A stretch of DNA of 17,061 nt. Origin: JAVBMC01 sp031552845. GTDB lineage: Bacteria > Verrucomicrobiota > Kiritimatiellia > RFP12 > DVOR01. The notes under the pieces are model-generated. The model searched no databases, was not told the origin of the DNA, and saw only the letters and a program-made list of their open reading frames with translations. Every line of letters begins with the position of its first letter. Position 1 is the first letter of the stretch. Both the position numbers and the translations under genes were made by a program. This document shows positions 1 through 8,045 of the stretch, in pieces. Location of the stretch: positions 1 through 17,061 of the forward strand of contig JAVBMC010000002.1 of assembly GCA_031552845.1 (NCBI GenBank). The letters run 5' to 3'.

Positions 1-24
1 CTGCTCATGCGTTTTTTTATACAT
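1..24 (-). CDS. possible start of a gene leaving the window (first 8 codons)
   Basis: An ATG at 24-22 on the minus strand opens a frame reading M-Y-K-K-T-H-E-Q to the window edge. A GGAG sequence lies 9 nt upstream, and an extended -10 element lies a further 40 nt or so upstream, giving a leader of about 36 nt. This combination looks like a true gene start, but eight codons say nothing about function. It would be the next transcription unit after the glycosyltransferase pair, on the same strand. Confidence 0.4.
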
Positions 25-66
25 CTGAAGAAACTCCTGCAGGCTTTTTGCCGCCTTTCGTTGTAA

Positions 67-94
67 ATTATAGCAGAAAGCAAGGGAAAAGCAA
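67..94 (-). promoter_or_regulatory. extended -10 promoter for the gene at the left edge
   Basis: On the minus strand 75-67 reads TGCTATAAT, a perfect -10 hexamer with the TG of an extended -10. A weak -35 candidate (TTGCTT, 94-89) lies 16 nt upstream. Transcription would start near position 60. An inverted repeat, AACTTG at 99-104 and CAAGTT at 116-121, lies just upstream at about -40 to -60, where an activator could bind; this last point is speculative. Confidence 0.5.
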
Positions 95-318
95 ATCTAA
101 CTTGTTAATTGCTAGCAAGTTCAGACTCATTCGGCAGACCCGAAGTAGCACTTGACATAAGGCGCATAAAATTTACGGTTCATTTCTAGTTTAGATTGTC
201 TTAAATTCAAGCATGAGCCTAATTTATGAAAACACTACTCACAAACCGTCCATAAATAATGGGACAAACCTAGACTATTTTCTGCAACCCCCTAAAAACT
301 TATAGAAGGTCGCGATAA
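76..318. other. AT-rich intergenic stretch without a recognised gene
   Basis: This stretch follows the membrane-protein gene and precedes the promoter at 67-94. I see no convincing coding region on either strand. The longest item noted is a 20-codon minus-strand frame at 167-105 without a clear ribosome binding site. No clean Rho-independent terminator for the upstream gene is visible. A TTGACA-like hexamer on the plus strand near 152 has no properly spaced -10. Confidence 0.5.
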
Positions 319-2244
319 TCATTTAGCCCCTAAACAAGAAATAAATTGGCAGCAACGCCATCGTCCTACCGTCCAGAGGTAACTAGGCAATTCGAGAATT
401 GCATCAGGAAGAAATGATATTAAAAAAAATCGAGGAATTGAAGTTTTTTTTGTTTTTGGGTCTAAAATCGCCACTCCATCTTCAAGTACCACACTATACA
501 ACTCTGGGAACCTAGCAATATGTTGAGGAGATAAATAGCTGTAATGGGTTGAACAGGGAATGTACCACTGAGCAAAAGGCGATACCGGAGATTGGGCTGG
601 CGCAAAAGGACGGATATTGTAGTCATCCTGAAGTGTTGTTCGCATATAATAACTGAGTTTATCGCCGCAAACAATCACAGGGGAAAAATCCGTCTTCATT
701 ATTGAGATTATTTTTACATTTTGAACAGAAATTACTCCCCGCATAAGAAAACCACCCAATGAAAAACGGAGAAGCAAAACGGTGGCATAAATACAGACGA
801 CAACGATTCCTACCCGTTGCCATATTGATTTGCATGTCGAGACACACAAGAATCTGTTCAGAAGACCAACAACACATAAAACAGGAAACAAATAGAACTG
901 AGGGACGTAACGCATGTACCCACTATAACATGTTGGCTGAATTAAAACAGAACACAACACGTAAAGCAAAGCTATCTTGATTTCCCTGCATTGAATAAAA
1001 AAAACGCCGACAAGTGAGATACAGAAAGCTATGCGAAATGGAATGCCGAAACCGTCAACGCCATCAGGAACTCCAAAAGCGGGTTCAAACTTCGATTTAT
1101 TCAGTTTCCACCGATAATAAGAAAGAGTTGCCTCTTTTGACAAATAGGCACAAGCAAAACGTCCACAATATCCTATTTTTTTTGCATCCTCGTTCATGTC
1201 TCCAAAATCAAAAGTAATTTTATCTTCACACATCACTCGTTTGTCAAAGCTATGAAACGGATAAAAAGGTCCTCCATGTCGAATCCAACTGGTAACATAC
1301 GGTGAAAAACCAATCACACCAATTAGCAAACAACAGCAAATGCACATCAACCCCCAACCTCGGACAAAAGATGTAATTACGGCAAACACTCTATCGCGAC
1401 AAGACTTTTGCAAAATACCCTTACTAAGGCAAAAACCAAAACATTGAATAAGTTGCGCGCAACCAAAAATAATAAATAGCAAACCTGTATTCATCACTCC
1501 TGTGTATTTTAACCCCGTTGTTAAAGCTAGTGCCATGGCAACACTAAACAAATATTCATTTCTTTTATTTGCAAGATATGAACAGGCTGATACAATGGCA
1601 GTAATTTGAAATGAATATAAAGCGGAGTCGACGTCTCCTGAAACAATCCCACTGCAAACTATAGGAGAAAAACAAATAAAACCTGTAAATGCTAGCCGAG
1701 CACCATATGTAAATAAAAGCCCTTTTAACCAATGTGACACGAATAAAATTGATATCATAAAGGCTAACACATTAAGACTATCTGTTATTTCAATAAAACC
1801 AAACCACTTGTAGAGAACAGCTCCGTATACCCATCCAGCATGGGGTAGATAGGCAATATGCCAGGGACGCACCCCCGAGGCAACCATACTCAGGACGTCG
1901 TTTATTGTCGAATCAAATACTGGGTTCCATCCGCGTGCAAGCAAAAATGTAGCTGGGCGATGATAAGCTGTTGCATCTGTGCTCGAGCACATCACCCAAA
2001 GACCGGAAACAACGATGGAAAAAAATAAAGTGAATAAAAAGTTCCTGATCAACCGTTTCTTTGTCGCCCGCTCGGCGGGCACGATACACATAATCCCAAT
2101 CGTTAGAAAAAGAGCAAGCACACCATGAATTTTCCCAATGGGGCATCCCAATAAGAATCCAACGGTTGCTATCACATTTACAAGCACCGGAAATAGCAAC
2201 AAGTACAAACCCAGCGAAACAGTATTTCTTGAAGGATCAGTCAT
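319..2244 (-). CDS. multi-spanning membrane protein, GT-C-like glycosyltransferase candidate
   Basis: A 641-residue protein with about a dozen hydrophobic segments spread over its first 500 residues and a soluble C-terminal part. The first long extracytoplasmic loop holds an Asp followed by Tyr-His (D90, Y94, H95). This resembles the acidic catalytic site in the first outer loop of GT-C enzymes that use polyprenyl-phosphate sugars. It directly follows a GT2 gene of the DPM1/GtrB type, the usual source of such a donor, so transfer of a lipid-linked sugar to a surface glycan is a reasonable inference. I place the start at ATG 2244, preceded by AAAGGTG, rather than GTG 2250, which has no clear binding site. 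The gene is more AT-rich than the etf operon and may have been acquired. It could instead be a polymerase or another unclassified membrane protein; the exact family was not recognised. Confidence 0.75.
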   Translation of the reverse strand: MTDPSRNTVSLGLYLLLFPVLVNVIATVGFLLGCPIGKIHGVLALFLTIGIMCIVPAERATKKRLIRNFLFTLFFSIVVSGLWVMCSSTDATAYHRPATFLLARGWNPVFDSTINDVLSMVASGVRPWHIAYLPHAGWVYGAVLYKWFGFIEITDSLNVLAFMISILFVSHWLKGLLFTYGARLAFTGFICFSPIVCSGIVSGDVDSALYSFQITAIVSACSYLANKRNEYLFSVAMALALTTGLKYTGVMNTGLLFIIFGCAQLIQCFGFCLSKGILQKSCRDRVFAVITSFVRGWGLMCICCCLLIGVIGFSPYVTSWIRHGGPFYPFHSFDKRVMCEDKITFDFGDMNEDAKKIGYCGRFACAYLSKEATLSYYRWKLNKSKFEPAFGVPDGVDGFGIPFRIAFCISLVGVFFIQCREIKIALLYVLCSVLIQPTCYSGYMRYVPQFYLFPVLCVVGLLNRFLCVSTCKSIWQRVGIVVVCIYATVLLLRFSLGGFLMRGVISVQNVKIISIMKTDFSPVIVCGDKLSYYMRTTLQDDYNIRPFAPAQSPVSPFAQWYIPCSTHYSYLSPQHIARFPELYSVVLEDGVAILDPKTKKTSIPRFFLISFLPDAILELPSYLWTVGRWRCCQFISCLGAK

Positions 2245-2252
2245 AAACACCT

Positions 2253-3179
2253 TTACTTGGCATTGTTGGCAAAGAAAATCTCAAACAATTGGTCGTGATA
2301 CTTTGTAATTGAATCCAAAATCAAACCGCAAACAAAGGCGAGTAAGGCCGCGAGCCCCGTAAACCCGGCGACAATCAGTGTAGGGAACCTCGGCACGAGT
2401 CCGGTTTGAAAATAATCGAGCAAGACAGGAACCATCATGCAAGTAGCGAGTCCAGCCAACAGGCTTCCCACTAATCCAAAAAACAATAACGGGCGATAAT
2501 ATCTGAACAAGTTTACAATCGTCTTAACTACACGAATGCCATCTGTAAATGTGTTTAGCTTAGATACACTTCCTTCAGGACGGTCTCTATATTGAATAGG
2601 AAGCTCAATTAGGCTCATGCGCTTGGCAAGCGCATGTAAGGTCATTTCGGTTTCAATCTCAAACCCATTGGCAAGAACGGGACAATGCTTGACGAATAAC
2701 CGACTAAAGGCACGATATCCTGTCATTACGTCCGTTACTTTACGTCCAAAAAGAAATCGGATCATTGAAACAACTAACACGTTCCCAAAGTTATGGAAAG
2801 GTCGTTTGTTTTCTTTCATGTAGGTGCTGGAAAGCCTGTCACCAATAACCATATCTGCCCGTCCCTCAAGAATGGGGAGTATCAATTGATGGACTTCGTC
2901 TGCTGGATAAGTGTCATCACTGTCAACCATGACATAACAATCAGCCTCAATCTCTTGGAACATTCGCCGTACAACATGTCCTTTTCCTTGTTGAGTGACA
3001 TATCGCACTTGCGCCCCTTCAGCCAGCGCGATTGCTGCGCTTTTGTCAGTGCTGTTGTTATCATAGACCCATATCACCGCATCGGGCAATTCGGCTCGGA
3101 AATCTCGCACGACTTTCCCAATGGTCATTTCTTCATTGTAACAAGGCAACAGCACAGCAACACGCTGATTAGTTTTCAT
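2253..3179 (-). CDS. GT2 family glycosyltransferase, DPM1/GtrB-like, membrane anchored
   Basis: This 308-residue protein fits the family that moves a sugar from a nucleotide donor to polyprenyl phosphate on the cytoplasmic face. The GT-A domain begins with VLLPCYNEE (residues 9-17), followed by YDNNSTD (39-45), a basic QQGKG segment near 63, and the metal-binding acidic cluster DSDD (86-89). A D-x-x-TGYRAF motif, typical of the family, lies in the middle. Two hydrophobic C-terminal segments, about residues 230-255 and 265-290, resemble the membrane hairpin of GtrB-like enzymes. Its stop lies 8 nt before the start of the GT-C-like gene, so the two are almost certainly co-transcribed. The ribosome binding site is weak (GAAAGA). 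The sugar and lipid acceptor cannot be told from sequence. Confidence 0.88.
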   Translation of the reverse strand: MKTNQRVAVLLPCYNEEMTIGKVVRDFRAELPDAVIWVYDNNSTDKSAAIALAEGAQVRYVTQQGKGHVVRRMFQEIEADCYVMVDSDDTYPADEVHQLILPILEGRADMVIGDRLSSTYMKENKRPFHNFGNVLVVSMIRFLFGRKVTDVMTGYRAFSRLFVKHCPVLANGFEIETEMTLHALAKRMSLIELPIQYRDRPEGSVSKLNTFTDGIRVVKTIVNLFRYYRPLLFFGLVGSLLAGLATCMMVPVLLDYFQTGLVPRFPTLIVAGFTGLAALLAFVCGLILDSITKYHDQLFEIFFANNAK

Positions 3180-3268
3180 AATTCAAATCTTTCAAACAAC
3201 GAGAAACGCTTGCTTTAACGGCACTTAACAAACACACATCGACGTCACCTACTCGACAAGAACCTTGG

Positions 3269-3297
3269 ACTATATCTCATAGTCGTTCGTTTTTCAA
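3269..3297 (-). promoter_or_regulatory. promoter of the glycosyltransferase pair
   Basis: On the minus strand TTGAAA (3297-3292) and TATAGT (3274-3269) are separated by exactly 17 nt. Each matches the housekeeping sigma consensus at five of six positions. The start site would be near 3262, giving a leader of about 80 nt before the GT2 gene at 3179. It sits just downstream of the terminator that ends the etf operon. Confidence 0.65.
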
Positions 3298-3320
3298 GTC
3301 TATTAACCGCTTTATGTAAA

Positions 3321-3355
3321 CAAAAAGCCGTTCGGGAGGCGGCTCCCGAACGGCT
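3321..3355 (-). terminator. Rho-independent terminator of the etf operon
   Basis: A perfect 13-bp stem (AGCCGTTCGGGAG at 3326-3338 paired with 3343-3355) closes a four-base GCGG loop. On the minus strand the stem is followed by a run of five T. It begins 15 bp after the stop codon of the ETF:quinone oxidoreductase gene, so it ends that transcript. Confidence 0.93.
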
Positions 3356-3370
3356 GTAGATACTGGACCT

Positions 3371-4999
3371 TTACATCCGCGTGTAGCGAGGGCCTTCGCC
3401 GCCGGCCGGGAAGTTCCACTCGATGTTGTCGAGGGGGTCCTTGATCTGGCAGGTTTTGCAGTGGAGGCAGTTGGAGAAGTCAACGTGGAGTTGGCCTTCT
3501 TCCAAGCGGTAAACTTCCGCAGGGCAGAACTTGACGCAGGGCGCACCGTAGTCTTGGATGCATTGGCGGCATTTGGCCGGATCCTTGATTTTGAGGTGGC
3601 AGGGTTGGTCTTCTTCGTGGATGGTTCCGGAGAGGAAGACGTCCGACAAGCGGTCGAGTGACAGCGGATTCATCAGCAGCTGTGGCGGTTCCGGAGCTTT
3701 GTCTTTGGACAATGGCCGAGTTGCCTCGGCATCGCCTTCCATGCTGACACGCCAGAAGGGGAAGAGTCCGCCGAGCACCGCTGCGCCGCCTGCACAGGCC
3801 ATGCCATAGAGCAGGTGGTGGGAGAAGCCCGCACGTACATTGCGCACGCGGTGCATTTCTTTCCAGCCTTTCATTGCATGGAGCTTGGCGGTGTAAGCCG
3901 ACAGTGCCGCCGCGGAGAAGTCTTTCTTGCTCCAGCACGCCGCAAGAGTATCACCCGCAGCCATGCCGGATTGTACGGCGATGTGAATGCCTTTGATACG
4001 CAGGGAGTCGAGCAAGCCGCCTGCATCACCCACAATCAAAGCGCCTTCGGTCATTCCATTCGGTGCGCTGTAGCATCCGCCTTCCGGAATAACTTTTGCG
4101 CCATAAGCCACCGTCTTGCCTCCGGCGATGTGCGCCTGTACAAACGGGTGTTCCTTGAACATGCGGAATGCCGTATGCGGATCAAAGTTGGCCTTATGAT
4201 AGTCCAAGCCCAACGCCCAACCGACGGCCACTGTTGTGGCATTCATGCGGTAGATGAATCCGCCGCCGTAGGTCGAACCGTCCGGCACAGGATAGCCGAA
4301 GGAGTGCGCAATCTCACCAGCGCGTTCCGGCGCGGCGGGCACTTCAATCAATTCCTTGAACGCCACCGCATAGGTCTGCGGGCGGACGCCTTGCAGGTTG
4401 TGCTTTTTGATCAGGCGTTCGGTGAGAATACCGCAACCGCCCTCACCCAGCACTACTGTCTTGGCGAGCACTTTTTCAGGTGCGAGGTAGTTGCTCTTGG
4501 GCTTGCCGTCGCGGTCAACGCCCTTAGCACCGATCTGCACGCCAACAACACGCTTGCCGTCGGCATCAAACAACAGCTCCGAAGCGGCAAAGCCGGGGTA
4601 GATGGCAATGCCCTCTTTCTCGCAGAGCTCGGCCAAGTAGCGGGTGACCTTGGTCAACGACACCAGCGGGTAACCATGCGCCTGCATCAGCGGCGGCACC
4701 CACGGTACTTTGATTGTTGAACGCTTGAGCAGCATCGCAAACGATTCTTTCCGCACGGTCGACTCGACAGGGAGCTTTTCGTATTCTTCCGCCGTGAGTA
4801 ACGCTTTGAGTCCCGAAGGATCCATCACCGCACCGGAGAGCACGTGATTGCCGATGGCGCGGCCTTTTTCGAGCACCATCACCTTGGGCAGCGGCGAAAC
4901 GTTTTGCTGCTTGAGCGTACGCATCAACTGCAAGGCCGTCGCGAGCGATGCGACACCGGCACCGATGCACAGGATATCTGTTTCAATTGTTTTGTCCAT
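3371..4999 (-). CDS. electron transfer flavoprotein:quinone oxidoreductase (ETF-QO/FixC-FixX type)
   Basis: The 542-residue length is normal for ETF-QO, the membrane-associated FAD and iron-sulfur protein that passes electrons from reduced ETF to quinone. The N-terminus has a Rossmann FAD motif (G13-A-G15 with S18-L19), followed by EKG and an N-H-V-L-SGAV segment typical of the family. The C-terminus is an FixX-like ferredoxin domain. C492 (in FCPAEVY), C511, C514 and C517 (in NCLHCKTC) match the cysteines that bind the [4Fe-4S] cluster, and the end reads EWNFPAGGEGPRY. Three further cysteines (C477, C480, C488) precede this set, which is more than the single-cluster enzyme needs. A purine-rich GGGGAGGGG lies before the ATG, 15 bp after etfA. 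As third gene of the operon it would give the ETF a quinone outlet. Confidence 0.93.
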   Translation of the reverse strand: MDKTIETDILCIGAGVASLATALQLMRTLKQQNVSPLPKVMVLEKGRAIGNHVLSGAVMDPSGLKALLTAEEYEKLPVESTVRKESFAMLLKRSTIKVPWVPPLMQAHGYPLVSLTKVTRYLAELCEKEGIAIYPGFAASELLFDADGKRVVGVQIGAKGVDRDGKPKSNYLAPEKVLAKTVVLGEGGCGILTERLIKKHNLQGVRPQTYAVAFKELIEVPAAPERAGEIAHSFGYPVPDGSTYGGGFIYRMNATTVAVGWALGLDYHKANFDPHTAFRMFKEHPFVQAHIAGGKTVAYGAKVIPEGGCYSAPNGMTEGALIVGDAGGLLDSLRIKGIHIAVQSGMAAGDTLAACWSKKDFSAAALSAYTAKLHAMKGWKEMHRVRNVRAGFSHHLLYGMACAGGAAVLGGLFPFWRVSMEGDAEATRPLSKDKAPEPPQLLMNPLSLDRLSDVFLSGTIHEEDQPCHLKIKDPAKCRQCIQDYGAPCVKFCPAEVYRLEEGQLHVDFSNCLHCKTCQIKDPLDNIEWNFPAGGEGPRYTRM

Positions 5000-5014
5000 T
5001 TGAGTCCCCTCCCC

Positions 5015-6217
5015 TTATTTATTGTCCTTGGCCTGCTTGAGCTCTTTAATCAGCAGCGGCAGAATATCAAACAGATCACCGACGATACCCAAGTCCGCCA
5101 CCTCAAAGATGGGCGCATGCGGGTCGCGGTTGACAGCGATGATGAAGTCGGATGACGTCATGCCGGCGGTATGTTGAATCGCACCGGAAACACCGAAGGA
5201 CACATACAGCTTCGGGCACACCGTCTTACCGGTCTGACCGATCTGATGACCTGCGGAAATCCATCCAGCGTCGACGCAAGCGCGTGAAGCGCCCACCACG
5301 CCGCCGAGCACATCGGCCAATTCTTTAATCAAGCTCAGGTTCTCAGCCTTGCCGATACCACGGCCAGCCACCACGACAATCTCCGCCTCGGCGATATTGA
5401 CCGCGCTGACATCGTGCGTCTCGCCCAACAATTTGGTACGTTGGGCGACATTCTGCAACACCTCCAACAACACTTCACCGGTACGGCGCGGGTCTGGCGC
5501 ATCCATCTTGAAAACCTTCGGACGCACAGTCGCCATTTGCGGACGGTGGTTCGGACACATAATCGTGGCCATGATGTTACCGCCGAACGCCGGGCGTGTC
5601 TGCCACAGCAGCTTGGTATCCGGATCAATCGTCAATGCGGTACAGTCAGCCGTCAATCCCGTGCGAGCACGGACAGCGACCTTTGCAAAGAACGAACGGC
5701 CAATCGCCGTAGCTCCCGCCAGAATCATCTCCGGCTTATGACGCTCAATCAACTGCGCGAATGCGTCGGTATAGGCATCGGCATCATACACCTCCAACTC
5801 GGGCATATCGACCACATACACCTTATCGGCGCCGGCGGCAATCAGCGCCTGACCGAGGTCGCTGATCTTATGCCCCAGCAGAACAGCTGACAGTGAACAT
5901 CCGCGATCCTGCGCCAAACGACGGCCTTGAGTCAATAACTCGTAAGCAACTTCCTGAATTTTCCCGTGACGCTGTTCGGCGAACACCCAGATGCCGTTGT
6001 AGGCTTCGCGGTTCGGCGTGCCGGCGGCAACCTTCTGCTCAACCTTCTCGATTGCGCGGAAGGGGCAAGCTTTAACACAGGCGAAACAAGCGCGGCAGTC
6101 TCCGGAGAGCACGGCCTTCTTGTTCTCCATGGTCAGTGCTTCAAATGCGCACGAGCTGACGCACTTTTCGCAGCCGACGCATTTGTCGGCATTGATGATA
6201 ATCGGTCCCGAAGCCAT
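5015..6217 (-). CDS. etfA: electron transfer flavoprotein alpha subunit with N-terminal 2[4Fe-4S] ferredoxin domain
   Basis: The 400-residue protein is longer than a plain EtfA (about 310-330 residues) because of an added bacterial ferredoxin domain. Two CxxCxxCxxxC motifs lie at C13, C16, C19, C23 and at C41, C44, C47, C51, each able to hold one [4Fe-4S] cluster. The rest is standard EtfA: the N-terminal nucleotide-binding-like domain from about residue 74, RPAFGGN and MATVRP in the middle, and the FAD-binding segment GAIQH (345-349) with NRDP and APIF towards the end. Such fusions are known in ETFs of anaerobes, for example the caffeyl-CoA reductase complex. The start overlaps the etfB stop by one base (TAATG), and AAGGAG lies upstream, so translation is coupled. 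It forms the heterodimer with EtfB. Confidence 0.95.
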   Translation of the reverse strand: MASGPIIINADKCVGCEKCVSSCAFEALTMENKKAVLSGDCRACFACVKACPFRAIEKVEQKVAAGTPNREAYNGIWVFAEQRHGKIQEVAYELLTQGRRLAQDRGCSLSAVLLGHKISDLGQALIAAGADKVYVVDMPELEVYDADAYTDAFAQLIERHKPEMILAGATAIGRSFFAKVAVRARTGLTADCTALTIDPDTKLLWQTRPAFGGNIMATIMCPNHRPQMATVRPKVFKMDAPDPRRTGEVLLEVLQNVAQRTKLLGETHDVSAVNIAEAEIVVVAGRGIGKAENLSLIKELADVLGGVVGASRACVDAGWISAGHQIGQTGKTVCPKLYVSFGVSGAIQHTAGMTSSDFIIAVNRDPHAPIFEVADLGIVGDLFDILPLLIKELKQAKDNK

Positions 6218-7011
6218 TACGCAACTCCTTTCTGCGCGAGTGCCGTAATGACCGCCTGCACGGCGGAGGCTGGGTCTTCGCGTCCATCAACCTTCGTGCC
6301 ACCGCTTTTGGTCGGCGGTGCAAAAATCTTAACAACCTTTGTCGGCGAGCCATCAAGGCCGATGAACGGGGTCTCGGCTTCAATCTTGGCGGCGCTCATC
6401 CAATCAACCTTTACTTCACGCGCGGCAATGCAACCGCTGAGTGACGCAAAGCGCGGTGTGGCGGCTTCCTTCACCACAGTCATCACGCACGGCAGCTTGA
6501 CCTGCACGGTGCAGTTGCCGTCGTCCATATGCGTTTCGGCCTCGAGCAAGTCGTCCCCCACCTGCTTGAGCGTCTGCACATACGTCACCAACGCGCAGCC
6601 AAGATACTCCGAAACGCCAGGGCCCACCTGCGCGGTGTCGCCATCAATGGCCTGCTTGCCAAAGAGCACCAAGTCGGGCTTGTCGGAAATCTTCTTAATC
6701 GCCTGCGCAATCGTGTAAGACGTTGCCAGCGTATCGGCACCGGCAAACGCACGGTCAGTCAGCAGCACCGCATCATCGGCACCGCGTGCGAGCGCTTCAC
6801 GCAAGACGGACACAGCCTGCGGCGGCCCCATGGAAATCACTGACACGCGGGCACCCTTGGCGTCTTTCAACTGCAAGGCCAACTCCAGCGCGTACTCGTC
6901 ATACGGGTTGATAATACTTTCAACCCCTTCCCGCATGAGCGTATTGGTTTCCGGATTGATGCGAACATTCGCGGTATCCGGCACCTGCTTGATACAAACA
7001 ATTATATGCAT
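6217..7011 (-). CDS. etfB: electron transfer flavoprotein beta subunit, bifurcating-like
   Basis: This 264-residue protein begins MHIIVCIKQVPDT, the classic EtfB start. Further family motifs are INPYDEYALE (about 46-55), SMGPPQA, GADDAVLLTDRAFAGADT and QAIDGDTAQVGP. These resemble EtfB of clostridial, bifurcation-type ETFs rather than the mitochondrial type, whose matching segment reads NPFCEIAVEEA. In that group EtfB helps bind the extra flavin at which NADH electrons are split. The start has AAGGGAG a suitable distance upstream. It is the first gene of the operon, behind its own promoter at 7071-7043. The bifurcating assignment rests on motif resemblance by eye and not on an alignment. Confidence 0.94.
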   Translation of the reverse strand: MHIIVCIKQVPDTANVRINPETNTLMREGVESIINPYDEYALELALQLKDAKGARVSVISMGPPQAVSVLREALARGADDAVLLTDRAFAGADTLATSYTIAQAIKKISDKPDLVLFGKQAIDGDTAQVGPGVSEYLGCALVTYVQTLKQVGDDLLEAETHMDDGNCTVQVKLPCVMTVVKEAATPRFASLSGCIAAREVKVDWMSAAKIEAETPFIGLDGSPTKVVKIFAPPTKSGGTKVDGREDPASAVQAVITALAQKGVA

Positions 7012-7042
7012 TTAATTCTCCCTTCGAGATACGAACGGCACT

Positions 7043-7071
7043 ATTATAACAAAAATCCCCCGCTTTGTCAT
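7043..7071 (-). promoter_or_regulatory. promoter of the etf operon, overlapping an upstream terminator
   Basis: On the minus strand ATGACA (7071-7066) and a perfect TATAAT (7048-7043) are 17 nt apart. The -35 falls in the loop of the terminator hairpin of the previous operon and the spacer contains one arm and the T-run. Predicted start is near 7036, giving a short leader of about 25 nt before etfB. Confidence 0.7.
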
Positions 7072-7088
7072 GTCGGCCAAACGGGGGA
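7051..7088 (-). terminator. Rho-independent terminator of the oxidoreductase/isomerase operon
   Basis: A 7-bp GC-rich stem (TCCCCCG at 7056-7062 with 7082-7088) encloses a 19-nt loop and, on the minus strand, is followed by five T residues. It starts about 20 bp after the isomerase stop codon at 7108. Confidence 0.8.
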
Positions 7089-7107
7089 CAAATTACTGTA
7101 CCAATAA

Positions 7108-7974
7108 TCAGAACGTACGCAGCAGTTCTACCGTCTCTCGATAGATTGCTTCCGACCGTCCTTTCGGCCAGCCGCACTCGCACGACATGCCGCCTGTATA
7201 GCCGATATCGCGCAGTGCGTCGAAGTACGGCTTGAAGTCATCACCATCAGTTCCAGGCACTGTACGCTTCGCCTTCTCGGCGATGTGCGTGTGCTTAATC
7301 CGACTTCCCGCCTTGCGAATCGAATCCGGCCCCTCATCCACACGCATCATGTGGAACAAGTCCGCCAGCAGCTGAATTCGCGGACTGTCAACCGCATCGA
7401 CAATCTCAATGCCCTCGGCAACCGTGTTCAACAAATTCGTCTCGCCCTTATTCAACGGCTCCAACACCACCGTCACCTTACAACGCTTGATCTCTCGTCC
7501 CAAGTCCTTGCAGAACGAAATGAACCGGTTGCGATACTCCACCGGGTCGGCGCCATCCGGCACGCGCCGCACATAACCGCTACCAAAGACGATATACTTT
7601 ACGTCCACCATGTCCGCATGCTTGCACGCCCGCACCGCATAAGCCAACGCCTTGGCGCGATCCTGTTCGTTCGCCAAGAACTTAAACTCGCCGGGAATAA
7701 AGCTGTTACACACCCGCATCGGCAGTGCCAAGTTACGCAGCTCCGCGACCTTCGGGGCAAACTCCTCATCCGACGCATCCGGCATCAGCTGATCCCTCAC
7801 GCCGCCTTCGATATAGTCAAATCCGGCTTCCTTGAGCAGCACCGCATCCTTGTTACCGGCACACACGCCAAACAACATTCGCTTGCTCTCCTCCTTCGGC
7901 ATTCCGACACAACCGCACAACGCCGCCGCGCCAACGGACTGCAAAAACATCCGCCGATCCATCTCCATAGCCAT
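7108..7974 (-). CDS. exported sugar phosphate isomerase/epimerase-like TIM barrel protein
   Basis: A 288-residue protein of the xylose-isomerase-like TIM barrel superfamily (AP endonuclease 2 fold). The likely metal-binding residues are present in barrel order: E172 in VVLEPLN, D205 and H208 in LLADLFHM, H230 in KHTHIAE and E266 in MSCECGW. The N-terminus has a twin-arginine motif (R7-R8 in DRRMFLQ), a hydrophobic stretch, and L-C-G-C at 19-22. That makes it a Tat substrate and possibly a lipoprotein, although Cys at the -2 lipobox position is unusual. A GGGGGAG site lies close to the chosen ATG. It follows the Gfo/Idh/MocA gene by 71 bp on the same strand. Such pairs in related bacteria handle carbohydrates or inositol-like compounds; the substrate is unknown here. 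Confidence 0.88.
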   Translation of the reverse strand: MAMEMDRRMFLQSVGAAALCGCVGMPKEESKRMLFGVCAGNKDAVLLKEAGFDYIEGGVRDQLMPDASDEEFAPKVAELRNLALPMRVCNSFIPGEFKFLANEQDRAKALAYAVRACKHADMVDVKYIVFGSGYVRRVPDGADPVEYRNRFISFCKDLGREIKRCKVTVVLEPLNKGETNLLNTVAEGIEIVDAVDSPRIQLLADLFHMMRVDEGPDSIRKAGSRIKHTHIAEKAKRTVPGTDGDDFKPYFDALRDIGYTGGMSCECGWPKGRSEAIYRETVELLRTF

Positions 7975-8001
7975 CTGCTCCCCCTCTTCTTATAGAATAG
8001 T

Positions 8002-8037
8002 AAAAGGCGGGCACCTGCTCCCTCGCAAGCGCCCGCC
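8002..8037 (-). terminator. intercistronic GC-rich hairpin with short T-run
   Basis: GGCGGGC (8006-8012) pairs with GCCCGCC (8031-8037) around an 18-nt loop. On the minus strand the stem is followed by TTTTA. It lies between the Gfo/Idh/MocA and isomerase genes, so it may cause partial termination and lower expression of the second gene, or protect the upstream mRNA end. No clear separate promoter for the isomerase was found. Confidence 0.6.
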
Positions 8038-8045
8038 CTATTTCA

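Noticed and set aside
152..175. Plus-strand promoter with TTGACA near 152
   Set aside because: No -10 hexamer at suitable spacing and no plus-strand gene follows.
3815..4720. Long plus-strand reading frame of 301 codons opposite the ETF-QO gene
   Set aside because: It lies wholly antisense to a well-supported gene and its protein shows no domain, signal or plausible binding site.
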